A DNA stretch of 64,000 nucleotides from Myroides odoratimimus (GTDB lineage Bacteria; Bacteroidota; Bacteroidia; Flavobacteriales; Flavobacteriaceae), in contig NZ_JACAKB010000016.1 in NCBI RefSeq assembly GCF_030326305.1, positions 1 through 64,000 of the forward strand. The letters run 5' to 3'. Of this stretch, positions 1 through 8,056 are shown in pieces. The translations under genes and the position numbers were made by a program. The notes under the pieces are model-generated. The model was not told the origin of the DNA, did not search any database, and was given only the letters and a program-made list of their open reading frames with translations. The stretch's first letter is position 1; each line of letters opens with the position of its first letter.

Positions 1-69
1 TGTAGCAGAGAAAAAGTAGCCTAAAACATTATACTTTAAAAATTTAAAAATACTCTAGGTTTATAGGGG

Positions 70-192
70 TCAAAACAGCATTGTAATAGCTTTTTCTTGT
101 AATTCAATATTTTTTCTTAGACGAATCAAATGTTTAGTATAAAAATCAATGCTTTTTTCGCATTCCTCGAATAGGCGGTCGTATCCTGTCAT
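70..192 (-). CDS. Small hypothetical protein, 40 aa
   Basis: A short open frame begins with an ATG and reads MTGYDRLFEECEKSIDFY and onward to a TGA at 70-72. The composition is protein-like: alternating charged and hydrophobic residues that could form one amphipathic helix. It lies downstream of the CBASS operon on the same strand. I do not recognise a family. It may be a real small protein of the element or the remnant of a longer gene. Short open frames are common in AT-rich DNA, so confidence is low. Confidence 0.3.
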   Translation of the reverse strand: MTGYDRLFEECEKSIDFYTKHLIRLRKNIELQEKAITMLF

Positions 193-272
193 ATTTATAA
201 TAATTAAAATAAAGGGTATAGTAAAAATGATACTTTAGTGAAGTTACTTAAAATATAAAATTTTTAGTAATT

Positions 273-896
273 TTATATTTGGTTAATGGTGACACAATCA
301 ATTAATAACGTATCTTTTTTAATTTTTCTAAAATTTCTATATTTTCTTTCATGCAGACCATTATTACATTTCTTTAGAGCTTCTTTTGACCCACAATAAC
401 ATCCATCTTTTAACTTTATTTTTTGGCCTTTCAATCTATTTAAAATTAACCTATAGATAGGTAATATATCAGTTATCCCTAATATGTCATAATATCCTTC
501 TATTACACCTTGTTTGTTATGAGAATACTCATCTCCATGGTATCTACCATTGATTTCATAATATGAATTATTTTCAAAATAGGGAATCACAATCTTATCT
601 ATAAAATCTAAAAGAGTAAATATTTGTGTTTCTAAAAAAATATCAGCTTTAGCTCTTGTTGTAAAGCAACAAGAGCCTGTATCTGAATAAATATGTCTTT
701 CCACCTTTTTAGGAATTCTATCATCAAGTTCATGTACTATAGGAAAACAAGCAGGAAAATTTTTAAAATTTATTTCAACTTCATAGCTATCTTCTTCACT
801 AATTAATAAACTCCCATATAGAATACAACTATCCTTTACTAACTTAAATCCTTTATGTTTCTGAAGAACTTGTTTAATTTGATCATTAATATCCAT
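273..896 (-). CDS. CBASS-associated E2-like ubiquitin-conjugation protein with SEC-C-like tail
   Basis: This 207-aa protein is the last gene of the CBASS operon and overlaps the cyclase gene by 11 bp. Residues about 20-120 look like a prokaryotic E2/UBC fold, with the YEVEINFKNFPACFP beta-strand and proline region followed by HIYSDTGSCCF. Cys76 or Cys77 would be the catalytic cysteine. Such stand-alone E2 proteins define the type II-short CBASS class, where the E2 acts on the CD-NTase and raises its activity without an E1 or JAB partner; this is known for the class and inferred here. Residues 166-182 read C-x-C-G-S-x6-C with a later His, which closely resembles a SEC-C zinc-binding motif. The last SEC-C Cys/His is replaced by Asn178, so His182 may take its place. 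No E1 or JAB gene is present nearby. Confidence 0.8.
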   Translation of the reverse strand: MDINDQIKQVLQKHKGFKLVKDSCILYGSLLISEEDSYEVEINFKNFPACFPIVHELDDRIPKKVERHIYSDTGSCCFTTRAKADIFLETQIFTLLDFIDKIVIPYFENNSYYEINGRYHGDEYSHNKQGVIEGYYDILGITDILPIYRLILNRLKGQKIKLKDGCYCGSKEALKKCNNGLHERKYRNFRKIKKDTLLIDCVTINQI

Positions 897-1893
897 ATGG
901 TTTTGGTTTAATTAAAGAGGTTGTCAATGCAATAGATAGTACTCTGTTTTTAGTATCTTCTGTTTTATCTACACCTAATGGAAATCTATTCCCAAACTGA
1001 TTATTTCTAAGAATCTCAGAAGCTTTTTTGTAATTTGGTTCCTCAAATGCTTTAAGACAATCTTCTTTTAAACTCTTTAAAACATTCAAGAAATTATTTT
1101 TACGTGTTTCTGAATAATTCGCAAAGACATCTTCTCCTTTAGGAGTAGTTGGACGTATACACTTGAAGCCATTAAGTTTTGATAATGTATTATAGATTGC
1201 CTCTACAGTTTTTCTAAATGATTCGTCCAAGTTATCCGCATCATAATAATTCTCAGTAGCAAGTATTGTTAATTCAAAGCCACTTGGAAGTTTAAGGTTA
1301 GAGTTGTTTTGTTCTCTATAATTTTTCCAAGCTTTTAAACATCTTACCACAGCTTCCAATCTATATTTTACTTTCTTTTCTTCATTAAACCATTCATAAA
1401 AGGCCTTAGGATCACTTTCTATCCATCGATTACTTTTATGAGCTAATTCTATTAAATCATCTTCTTTATAATAAATTGGTAGATCAATATGATGACCATC
1501 ATTAAAAACAACTCTAATACAAGTTGCTTTTTTAATAGGAGTTTGATTAGTGTAACCATCTACTGCCTGATACACCCAATCATGCAAAGTATTAATAGTT
1601 CGTTTATTATGCTCAGATTTAGTTTTAATAAAGTATACCCCATCATCAGTATCATACTTGATGATGGAATTCTCTAATTCATCATATTCTATTAACGGGT
1701 TTATTGTAGTTCTCATTTCAGAAGAACCTTGTGGATGAAATTTTGGTTGAATCTCATCTGGTTTGTTTTCTTTAAACCATTTTTTTATTTGCTCACGAAT
1801 ATTAGCTCTACTTGTTGCTAATGAGTCTTTTCTTGTTTTAGTAAGTTTAATTTTACTATCAAAAGATATGTATTCTTTATTTAAAGTTGCCAT
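886..1893 (-). CDS. CD-NTase, CBASS cyclic-oligonucleotide synthase (DncV/cGAS-like)
   Basis: This 335-aa nucleotidyltransferase of the cGAS/DncV family would convert NTPs to a cyclic di- or oligonucleotide when phage infection is sensed. The fold signature is visible: G56-S57-S58 in the QGSSEM loop, the metal-binding pair D81-x-D83 in YDTDDGVYF (compare DIDDGTYM in Vibrio DncV), and the third acidic residue D137 in HHIDLPIYY. The size and the helical C-terminal half fit full-length CD-NTases. The C-terminus ends KPKPYGY, the region an E2 partner would be expected to modify. The gene starts 1 bp after the Cap15 stop and overlaps the E2 gene, so the three are surely co-transcribed. The nucleotide product cannot be deduced from sequence alone. 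Confidence 0.9.
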   Translation of the reverse strand: MATLNKEYISFDSKIKLTKTRKDSLATSRANIREQIKKWFKENKPDEIQPKFHPQGSSEMRTTINPLIEYDELENSIIKYDTDDGVYFIKTKSEHNKRTINTLHDWVYQAVDGYTNQTPIKKATCIRVVFNDGHHIDLPIYYKEDDLIELAHKSNRWIESDPKAFYEWFNEEKKVKYRLEAVVRCLKAWKNYREQNNSNLKLPSGFELTILATENYYDADNLDESFRKTVEAIYNTLSKLNGFKCIRPTTPKGEDVFANYSETRKNNFLNVLKSLKEDCLKAFEEPNYKKASEILRNNQFGNRFPLGVDKTEDTKNRVLSIALTTSLIKPKPYGY

Positions 1894-1894
1894 A

Positions 1895-2518
1895 TTAATA
1901 TCTGTTTTTAAATTTTTTATCAGTAAAGTTTAATGTCATTATACCTTTAGTTTGAGGTTCTTTATCTGTATAATATCTACCTGTTAAAGTTTTATTATCA
2001 AGAGAATAATCCAAAATATTAGTTCCATGATGCTCAGGAATATTTAACACTGAATTGCCTAAATTATGATAGATCATAAAAATTGTATAATGATTATCCT
2101 CAATGGTTAGTTTAAGGTCTTTAGTAATTGAATAACTAGTACCTTGTGTACAGTCTTTAAAGAAAGTTCTAATTCTCAAGCTTGATCCTGTTTGCCTTAT
2201 TTCTATAGCACAATCCCTTTGCTCTACTTCGCCAGTTAAATAATGTTTGAAAGAGATATTACCCTCATATCTACCACTAATATCTTTAACTTCATATAAA
2301 TATTTAAAAGGAAATTTATTCCATAAGCATTTATCTATTAGTGTAATTATAATTCCAAGTATTACAGCTGTAGAAGGAAACTTTAAGTAATCAACATTAA
2401 AGAAGGACTCTAATAATTCTGTTATATATAGTACTATCTGATTAATCAATATCCCTAATAAGAGTATTGTTATTATTATTTTTGGACCATTGTAGTATAT
2501 AAAATAATTCTTCGTCAT
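1895..2518 (-). CDS. cap15: Cap15, transmembrane beta-barrel CBASS effector
   Basis: This 207-aa protein has two hydrophobic segments at about residues 9-33 and 47-63, followed by a soluble beta-rich domain from about 75. That domain opens with the typical DISGRYEGNI strand and ends with LTGRYYTDKEPQTKG. This is the layout of Cap15, whose N-terminal pair of helices anchors it in the inner membrane and whose eight-stranded barrel binds the cyclic nucleotide. On activation it oligomerises and disrupts the membrane, killing the infected cell (known for the family). It is packed between the DUF2188-like gene (3-bp gap) and the CD-NTase gene (1-bp gap), which supports the effector role. Confidence 0.85.
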   Translation of the reverse strand: MTKNYFIYYNGPKIIITILLLGILINQIVLYITELLESFFNVDYLKFPSTAVILGIIITLIDKCLWNKFPFKYLYEVKDISGRYEGNISFKHYLTGEVEQRDCAIEIRQTGSSLRIRTFFKDCTQGTSYSITKDLKLTIEDNHYTIFMIYHNLGNSVLNIPEHHGTNILDYSLDNKTLTGRYYTDKEPQTKGIMTLNFTDKKFKNRY

Positions 2519-2521
2519 ATG

Positions 2522-2752
2522 TTAGCCTTTTGATTTTATCGGATCTATTGATTTTGGATAAGTTCTTTCTTCTTGAAACTTACCATCAAGTTTTTTGATT
2601 TTTAGAGATCCACCTCCTTTATTAATAATATCATTTTTAGCAATTTTAATTGCATCTTTCTTATTAGTAACATTTGTATTGTTATAGTTATTTGTCTTAT
2701 CTTGTTTATATTGATATGTACCCTCAATTTTTGAAATAGTATATTTTTTCAT
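2522..2752 (-). CDS. DUF2188-like small protein, first gene of the CBASS operon
   Basis: This 76-aa protein reads KKDAIKIAKNDIINKGGGSL followed by KIKKLDGKFQEERTYPKS. That matches the DUF2188 pattern: an AIxxAxxxxxxxGG helix-turn, then a strand, then a DGKIQExxxY-like hairpin. Function is unknown. It sits 3 bp upstream of cap15 on the same strand, so it is translated from the same mRNA and is the promoter-proximal gene of the operon. It could be an accessory or regulatory partner of the defence module; that is inference from position only. Confidence 0.6.
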   Translation of the reverse strand: MKKYTISKIEGTYQYKQDKTNNYNNTNVTNKKDAIKIAKNDIINKGGGSLKIKKLDGKFQEERTYPKSIDPIKSKG

Positions 2753-3132
2753 TTTTAATATTTTTTAATGATTAATTAAACGAGTGTTATTAGCTCTCAT
2801 TCTTGTTATAATGTTAGGTGTTAAACCTATTTGAGATATGATTTAATACTACTTAAATAGTTGCTAAGTAGTAATGTATTCTGTAACCAATCATGACGTA
2901 AGATTTGTTTTAATTTTTTACTATCACAAAGTTCTTATTGACCTACGCAACCTAATTACGCACTATATTTTATTTTTTAATATTTATATAAAACACTTAT
3001 ATATAAGACTTTGAATATTTTTTTTTAAACAAAAAAAGCTATGTACGCAAATAGATTGCGTACATAGCTTTTAAACAAGGTAACTGTCTTTATTCTAAAA
3101 TATACATTACCTGAAAATCTAAAATAAAAATC
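2753..3132. promoter_or_regulatory. CBASS operon upstream region with 9-bp dyad
   Basis: This 380-bp AT-rich stretch separates the CBASS operon from the next gene and must hold the operon promoter. I could not find a clean TTG/TAnnTTTG pair. A perfect 9-bp inverted repeat, TACTACTTA at 2847-2855 and TAAGTAGTA at 2865-2873, lies about 100 bp upstream of the first start codon. It is a candidate operator or leader hairpin. The right part holds the terminator listed separately. Confidence 0.4.
3031..3072 (-). terminator. Rho-independent terminator, bidirectional
   Basis: A perfect stem GCTATGTACGCAA / TTGCGTACATAGC with a 5-nt loop is flanked by A-runs on the left and T-runs on the right. It lies 60 bp past the stop of the leftward HEPN-like gene and would insulate the CBASS operon from it. 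Confidence 0.8.
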
Positions 3133-4761
3133 TCATTTGTTTTCTAAGAAACTCTTATTCCAAACAATTCTATACCTACCATTTTGTTCTGGTGTCCCTC
3201 CAAGTATATCAATTGTTTTTATGTGTTTTGTTTTATTAATTTCAATAGTAGCAACTAAAGAAGGTGGCAATCCAGAATTACGGAGATTACGTAGTCTTTT
3301 ATCAGTACTATAGATGAATACACGAATATATTTTACAGGTAAATATTTCTCTTTAGAAAACCAACTGCATTGTTTACGTGAATATCGTATTGCTTTTTTA
3401 ATTATTCTTTTACTATCCTTCCGAATTAAATTCTCAATACTAATTTGACAATCAGTTTTAACAACTAAACTAGTGTCCTGAATTATAGTAAAAAACTTTT
3501 TTGAATGAATTTGTGTTTCACGAATATAAAAAGGATCAGGAAAATATGTTTCTAAATAATTGTTCAAGATTATAGGAACAGAACTTCTTATAGTATCATT
3601 AAAAGTCTCTAATTTATAGATGAATTTTGGAAGTTTAAATTTAGGATCAAAAGCAAGTAAATCATTTTCTAATACTCCTTTGTAAGCTTCAAAATTTGTT
3701 TCATTTTTATTTCGAAGATATTTTAATTTATTAGCATCATATGATGCCCAACCTATGGGATATGTTTTACTATATTTTGAATGAAAGGAAAGAAAAATTC
3801 GATCATATGACTTTATCAAAGACTCTGCCCATAATGCCGTAGTGAATGAATAATAAAGTACTTTATTGTAATCCCAATTCTTATTATTGATATAAACAAT
3901 TAATTGCTTTTTATTATCTATTGTGCTACTTTCCAAGCAATTTTTAATCGTCCATGCTGGAACATTTACTTTTGCTTGTAGTTCTTCTAGTAAAATAGAT
4001 TGAGGAATAGGTATTTGATATTTCTCAAAGAAAGTAGAATTTGTAAACGCAAAAACTTTAAATGCTAAACAAAATCCATTAGTTATATCTAGGATACCAT
4101 CAAAAATATCAATAATTTTTTTTATTCCAACCTTAGCTTTACCTCCCTTTTTATCAATATATGTTATATCTCTATCTGAAAATACAATTTTCCCATGTGC
4201 AATGCCATTTCTTACATTATGAAGGTAAAAATTATTTATAAAGTTAAAGTTACTTTTCTTTAAGTATTCAATAGAATTAAAGAGATCCAATCCATCTGTG
4301 TTTTTTTTTGATTCAATCCATTTATATTCTGTTATTATTCTAGTGAATTGATAAAAAGGAGTTTCATATATATTTAATAGATTATAATGTATTTCCCTTT
4401 CAATAAAATCTATTAGATCATTATTATCTGTTGGTAATAAAATATCATGTATAGATTTGTCATTTATCGTTGTTAAAGTTTTATTTGAAAGACTTAAAAG
4501 AGATTCTGCTTTAATTAGAATATTAGCCAATAGTTTTGGATTTACTTTTTTTGCAGTTTCTAGGAAATCTAAATACTCCTCAAAAGCTTGTTTTGAGTAA
4601 AATTTCTGAGGTGCTTTATCTAAATAGTTAATCAAACATAAATAATCTATGGATGAAGTAAAATCATTATTTGGAAATTCTTTTTGGATCCTCAATCTCC
4701 AATTAGAATGTAATGTTTTAGTGATAGGATTCTCATTTAATATCATGTGAATTGAAAGCAA
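3133..4761 (-). CDS. Hypothetical protein with HEPN-type RxxxxH motif, 542 aa
   Basis: I do not recognise a named family. The N-terminal half is helical. Residues 180-215 read LHNVRNGIAHGK, giving R184-N-x3-H189, the RxxxxH signature of HEPN ribonuclease domains. The motif is followed by YIDKKGG and another helix (DGILDITNGFCLAFKVF), as in HEPN domains of defence proteins. The C-terminal half (about 260-542) has no motif I can name and ends with basic and beta-rich segments. The listed start gives MLSIHM; the second Met (4746) is equally possible. Its position next to CBASS and another RxxxxH protein inside a mobile element suggests an abortive-infection role through RNA cleavage. This is inference. 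Confidence 0.65.
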   Translation of the reverse strand: MLSIHMILNENPITKTLHSNWRLRIQKEFPNNDFTSSIDYLCLINYLDKAPQKFYSKQAFEEYLDFLETAKKVNPKLLANILIKAESLLSLSNKTLTTINDKSIHDILLPTDNNDLIDFIEREIHYNLLNIYETPFYQFTRIITEYKWIESKKNTDGLDLFNSIEYLKKSNFNFINNFYLHNVRNGIAHGKIVFSDRDITYIDKKGGKAKVGIKKIIDIFDGILDITNGFCLAFKVFAFTNSTFFEKYQIPIPQSILLEELQAKVNVPAWTIKNCLESSTIDNKKQLIVYINNKNWDYNKVLYYSFTTALWAESLIKSYDRIFLSFHSKYSKTYPIGWASYDANKLKYLRNKNETNFEAYKGVLENDLLAFDPKFKLPKFIYKLETFNDTIRSSVPIILNNYLETYFPDPFYIRETQIHSKKFFTIIQDTSLVVKTDCQISIENLIRKDSKRIIKKAIRYSRKQCSWFSKEKYLPVKYIRVFIYSTDKRLRNLRNSGLPPSLVATIEINKTKHIKTIDILGGTPEQNGRYRIVWNKSFLENK

Positions 4762-4884
4762 AATTTTTACTTCAGCACTACTTAGGAAAAAAGCTAATGT
4801 AATTTTTTTATTAAACAGAAAGCTGAAACTTCATTTTTTTTGCCTTAATCCGTCATTGCGCCAAACTTATGTTAGTTGTGGTTC

Positions 4885-5805
4885 TTACTCTACTATTTCA
4901 TATCTTTTAAAAACGCGTTCTTCTATGTATTTAAGAGGCTCATTCTTAATAGACTTAATTAACTCATCTATTTTAGGTTCAATATTTTTTATAAATTTTA
5001 CAGTTTCATTTACAGTTTTTGAATCAGGTTCTAGTTTTCCATGAGTTGTTTGATTACGAAGTTCACGAAATTCTATAAACTTTCTCCTCTCATTAATTTC
5101 AGATTCAATTCCATATACTTCAAATAATCTTGGTATATAATCTAGATTATTTACTCTCATTAAAGTAAATCTAATTTCTCTTGCATTTGCACTGTTTTTA
5201 GATTTCGGTAATTTATCTAATGCTTCAGTCATAATGTCACTAATGCATTGAATTTTTCTTTCTAAATAAGTATACGCAGAAAGTAAAGCGCCTATTGGAT
5301 GAACTTTACTAAGTTTCGAAAGTTTATCAAGTTCGTGAATAGTTTTAACTTCCCTTAATTGAAAGTTTGTGAAATCATCTTCTGATAGAAAGTCTTGTAA
5401 AATTTTATCTATTTCTAAATCGTAGTTTTCTTTTAAGAAGTCTCTGAAAAAGTCATAAGTAGCTTCCATATAAAAAATTGTTGTCAATTCATTTGGAAAA
5501 CCATATCGATGTTGCAAAGAATTTCTTTCATCAATTAATAATTCTAATTTATTCAGATTAGGAATTACAATTTTTTTATCTTTAGTAAGAGTATCAATCG
5601 CCCCACTAATTGAAATTGTTTCTTTTGGATTTTTATAAATTGATTCTCCTAAATCTAATAATAGATCTTTAAATATTAATTCTACAGAATTAGCTAAGTG
5701 AAGAATTGTGAATTTTCTATCTTTTTCGCTACCCCAATTGAAATGTTCGATAGAATGTGCAAATAATTCTAATGAAGAATGAAATAGAGGAGATTCGTAA
5801 GCCAT
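4885..5805 (-). CDS. Hypothetical protein with two HEPN-type RxxxxH motifs, 306 aa
   Basis: An all-helical protein that carries the RxxxxH signature twice: R94-N-S-L-Q-H99 in IDERNSLQHRYG, and R250-N-Q-T-T-H255 in FRELRNQTTHGK. The first motif follows a helix LANSVELIFKDLLLDLG, typical of HEPN domains. The second follows FIEFRELR. This suggests two tandem HEPN domains in one chain, which could form an intramolecular active site because HEPN RNases work as dimers. No other domain is visible. It lies on the same strand as the 542-aa HEPN-like gene, about 120 bp upstream, so the two may be co-expressed. Function is not known; a toxin or anti-phage RNase is the natural guess. Confidence 0.6.
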   Translation of the reverse strand: MAYESPLFHSSLELFAHSIEHFNWGSEKDRKFTILHLANSVELIFKDLLLDLGESIYKNPKETISISGAIDTLTKDKKIVIPNLNKLELLIDERNSLQHRYGFPNELTTIFYMEATYDFFRDFLKENYDLEIDKILQDFLSEDDFTNFQLREVKTIHELDKLSKLSKVHPIGALLSAYTYLERKIQCISDIMTEALDKLPKSKNSANAREIRFTLMRVNNLDYIPRLFEVYGIESEINERRKFIEFRELRNQTTHGKLEPDSKTVNETVKFIKNIEPKIDELIKSIKNEPLKYIEERVFKRYEIVE

Positions 5806-6458
5806 ATTTATTGGGATGTTTGATTTTAAAATTAAACATAACGTTATTATTTCATAAAATAATACTGATATTCGTATTTCGATAAATTTTCTACTAATAC
5901 AATTAGTTTTTATAAAATAGATATTTACTAAACTAACTTAGTATAGAGATCAAAATAATTCAACAACATTATTTCTTTTCAAACTTATTTAATAATTCTC
6001 AATATGAGATACGGAAATCCGTAAACCCCTCAATATTTTGAGTCTATCTACTATTTCAAAGAAAACTATCGACTTCTATGTTGTCTTCCAAATAATCCAA
6101 GTATTATTTTTATTTTAATCACGAAATAACTTCCTTTGTATTAAGGAGTTGAAGAAGAAACAGGCTCTGCTGAGGAGCAACTTGTCAGCAATAAGCTCCC
6201 TGCGTTACACTGTAATGTTTTTTTAGGGGATGATTAATCATCCTCTTTTTTTTATCTATTACAGGTATCGCTCAATGGCTAAAAAAACCTTTTTCCCTTA
6301 AAATAGTTACTATAAAAACAACCTTCTATCAGTAGACATGATATGCTACATTTCGCTTTTTCAATTTTTATAGAATGAGGGCCGCAAACTTCGGATAGTA
6401 ATTTTATTGCAGTCGATCACTAAGCGGTCACCTCAAATTTTTGTTGTTCTTATAGCTC
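5806..6458. other. Intergenic region around the 3' end of the IS110 element
   Basis: 653 bp with no convincing gene. It contains the unknown downstream boundary of the IS110 element. At 6174-6199 a GGAGC/GCTCC pair forms a weak stem, and at 6228-6253 a strong terminator faces right, although no rightward gene precedes it. Short frames across 6140-6225 are open in two phases but match nothing I know. Confidence 0.4.
6228..6253 (+). terminator. Orphan rightward terminator
   Basis: The palindrome GGATGATTAATCATCC at 6228-6243 is followed by an eight-T run at 6246-6253, a classic Rho-independent terminator on the + strand. No + strand gene ends upstream, so it may close a small RNA or the remnant of a gene interrupted when the IS110 arrived. 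Confidence 0.65.
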
Positions 6459-7541
6459 TTAATTTTTAATACCACAAGTATATAATTTTTCATTTTTCAA
6501 AACATAATAAATTCTATTTAATAATTTACGCGCAATGCGTATAATGGCTTTATTAGGTTGCATTCGTCTGCAATATTCATTAAAAGAAATAGATAATGCA
6601 GGGTCAAACCTGATAGTCATCCAAGCACACTCCACCAGTATTCTTTTCAATATCTTTTGCCCTCTGAAGGTGATTTCTCCCATTCGCTCTTTCTCACCAC
6701 TTGAATAAGAGTTGGGTATTAATCCAATATAAGATGCAAGAGAATCTGTATTTTTAAAACGGTCTATATTTTCGATTTGGGTCAAAAGAGTAATGGCACT
6801 TATCCTCCCAATTCCAGGAACACTTATCAATAGGTCAAACTCTTTTTTGTACCTTTCTTCTTCAGACAAATCCCTAATTTTCCTATTTACTTCGAGTAAT
6901 AATTTACGCATGCTTTCCACTTCTGATATTAGGAATCCCAACGCATCTTTCCCATAAGGAGAACTTAACTGGACATCATCCCTTAACCATTTTATAAAGC
7001 GTTTAGTCCAGTGTGTATAAGGACTCTTGAACTGTATTGGTATGTCTATCCCATAAAAGTGGAGAAAAGCCTTAACCCTGCACTTCAGTCTAACCAAGTC
7101 TTTCACCAACATGTCACGTGTTCTGACAAGAGAACGATCTTCTAAAGTTTGTATTTTCAGAACGTGGATAGGTTGAAGCTGTCCAGCTCTTAGGGCCCTT
7201 GCAATTTTTCGACTGTCCACAGGGTCATTCTTTTGGAACATCTCTTTTTGTGTAGTGGGAATGTCCGCTGCATTAATCACGATATTGTTTATTCCTAAAT
7301 CAAGCAATTCGTAATGGGATCTAAATCCACTGAACCCCGCTTCATATGCAGAATGATATTCACAATCAGGAAAATTTTTAATTAGATAGTCTGCTAAAAC
7401 GGAAGCTACAGCAGGCTGGGTAAAGGTCTTATGAATGATATTTTCTGTCAAGATTGTCACTGTCCAACTTTTTAGGTGTACATCTATTCCAACAAAAAGT
7501 TTTTGTTTACTTTCAATAATTTTAGCTATTTGGTCTTCCAT
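6459..7541 (-). mobile_element. IS110-family transposase (DEDD recombinase)
   Basis: A full-length 360-aa IS110-type transposase. The N-terminal RuvC-like DEDD domain shows VGIDVHLKSWTV (first Asp), YEAGFSGF (Glu) and KNDPVDSRKIARAL (Asp pair). The C-terminal Transposase_20 domain has the VPGIGRISAITLL helix-hairpin-helix and GLIPNSYSSGEKERMG with the conserved serine region, then GQKILKRILVECAW. These enzymes excise and insert the element through a circular intermediate, without long terminal inverted repeats, guided by a bridge RNA encoded in the element's non-coding end. No frameshift or stop is seen, so it looks active. The exact element ends cannot be placed without an empty-site comparison. 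It sits between RxxxxH genes of the defence cargo. Confidence 0.92.
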
Positions 7542-8056
7542 AAGTTGTTGTTTATTTGGTAGTTAATATTTTATTTCAAATTTATAAAACCATATAATTA
7601 CTTACGTCTTTTATCATCAACATTTGACAAACATAGCGACTTCGGAGCAGTTTTCTAGTCCTCTGCAAGAGCAAGTAGTTTTGAAAACGAGAATATCAAT
7701 TTCGAGTGCCTCAAAACATAACTTGCTGTTACTTATTAAACAGTATCTTTTTTAATTCAAATACTATTCATAAACATAACTTTTCTTTTCTCATAGAAAT
7801 ACGTGCTTTGACAAGGAGTTATATAAAAAATATGTATTATGGCTTAAATAAGTAAAGAAAAATCATGGCATAATCTTGTAGATATAACGAAGTAGTAAGC
7901 AATAAAAAAAAATGCCACATATTCACCAAAAAACAATTGTATTTTATAATTGATTTAAACTTCACTTATTGCTAAATTAAGATTTTCTCTTTAATTTGTA
8001 CCGCTGACTAAAAGTCTTGAAAGATTAGTTGTAAATTTTATTAAAAGCCTTTGTAA
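7542..8056. other. Intergenic region between IS110 and the CBS-HEPN gene
   Basis: 515 bp without a gene. The left third holds the candidate bridge RNA described separately. The right part (about 7760-8056) is plain AT-rich DNA that must contain the upstream boundary of the IS and the promoter of the rightward CBS-HEPN gene. A near match to the -7 box (TAATTTG near 8014) is too weak to call. Confidence 0.4.
7610..7740 (-). ncRNA. Candidate IS110 bridge RNA
   Basis: The region just upstream of the transposase, where IS110-group elements keep their bridge RNA, contains a long interrupted hairpin. Arms AGCAAGT (7670-7676) and ACTTGCT (7721-7727) enclose a second pair GTTTTGA (7678-7684) and TCAAAAC (7711-7717), with a 26-nt internal loop. 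A second, smaller structure (GCAG/CTGC and GACT/AGTC pairs) lies at about 7636-7665. Two stem-loops with large internal loops, read on the transposase strand, are what target- and donor-binding loops look like in known bridge RNAs. The base-pairing is seen; the function is inferred. Confidence 0.5.

Noticed and set aside
1489-1677. Rightward frame inside the CD-NTase gene
   Set aside because: Shadow frame on the opposite strand of a clear coding region.
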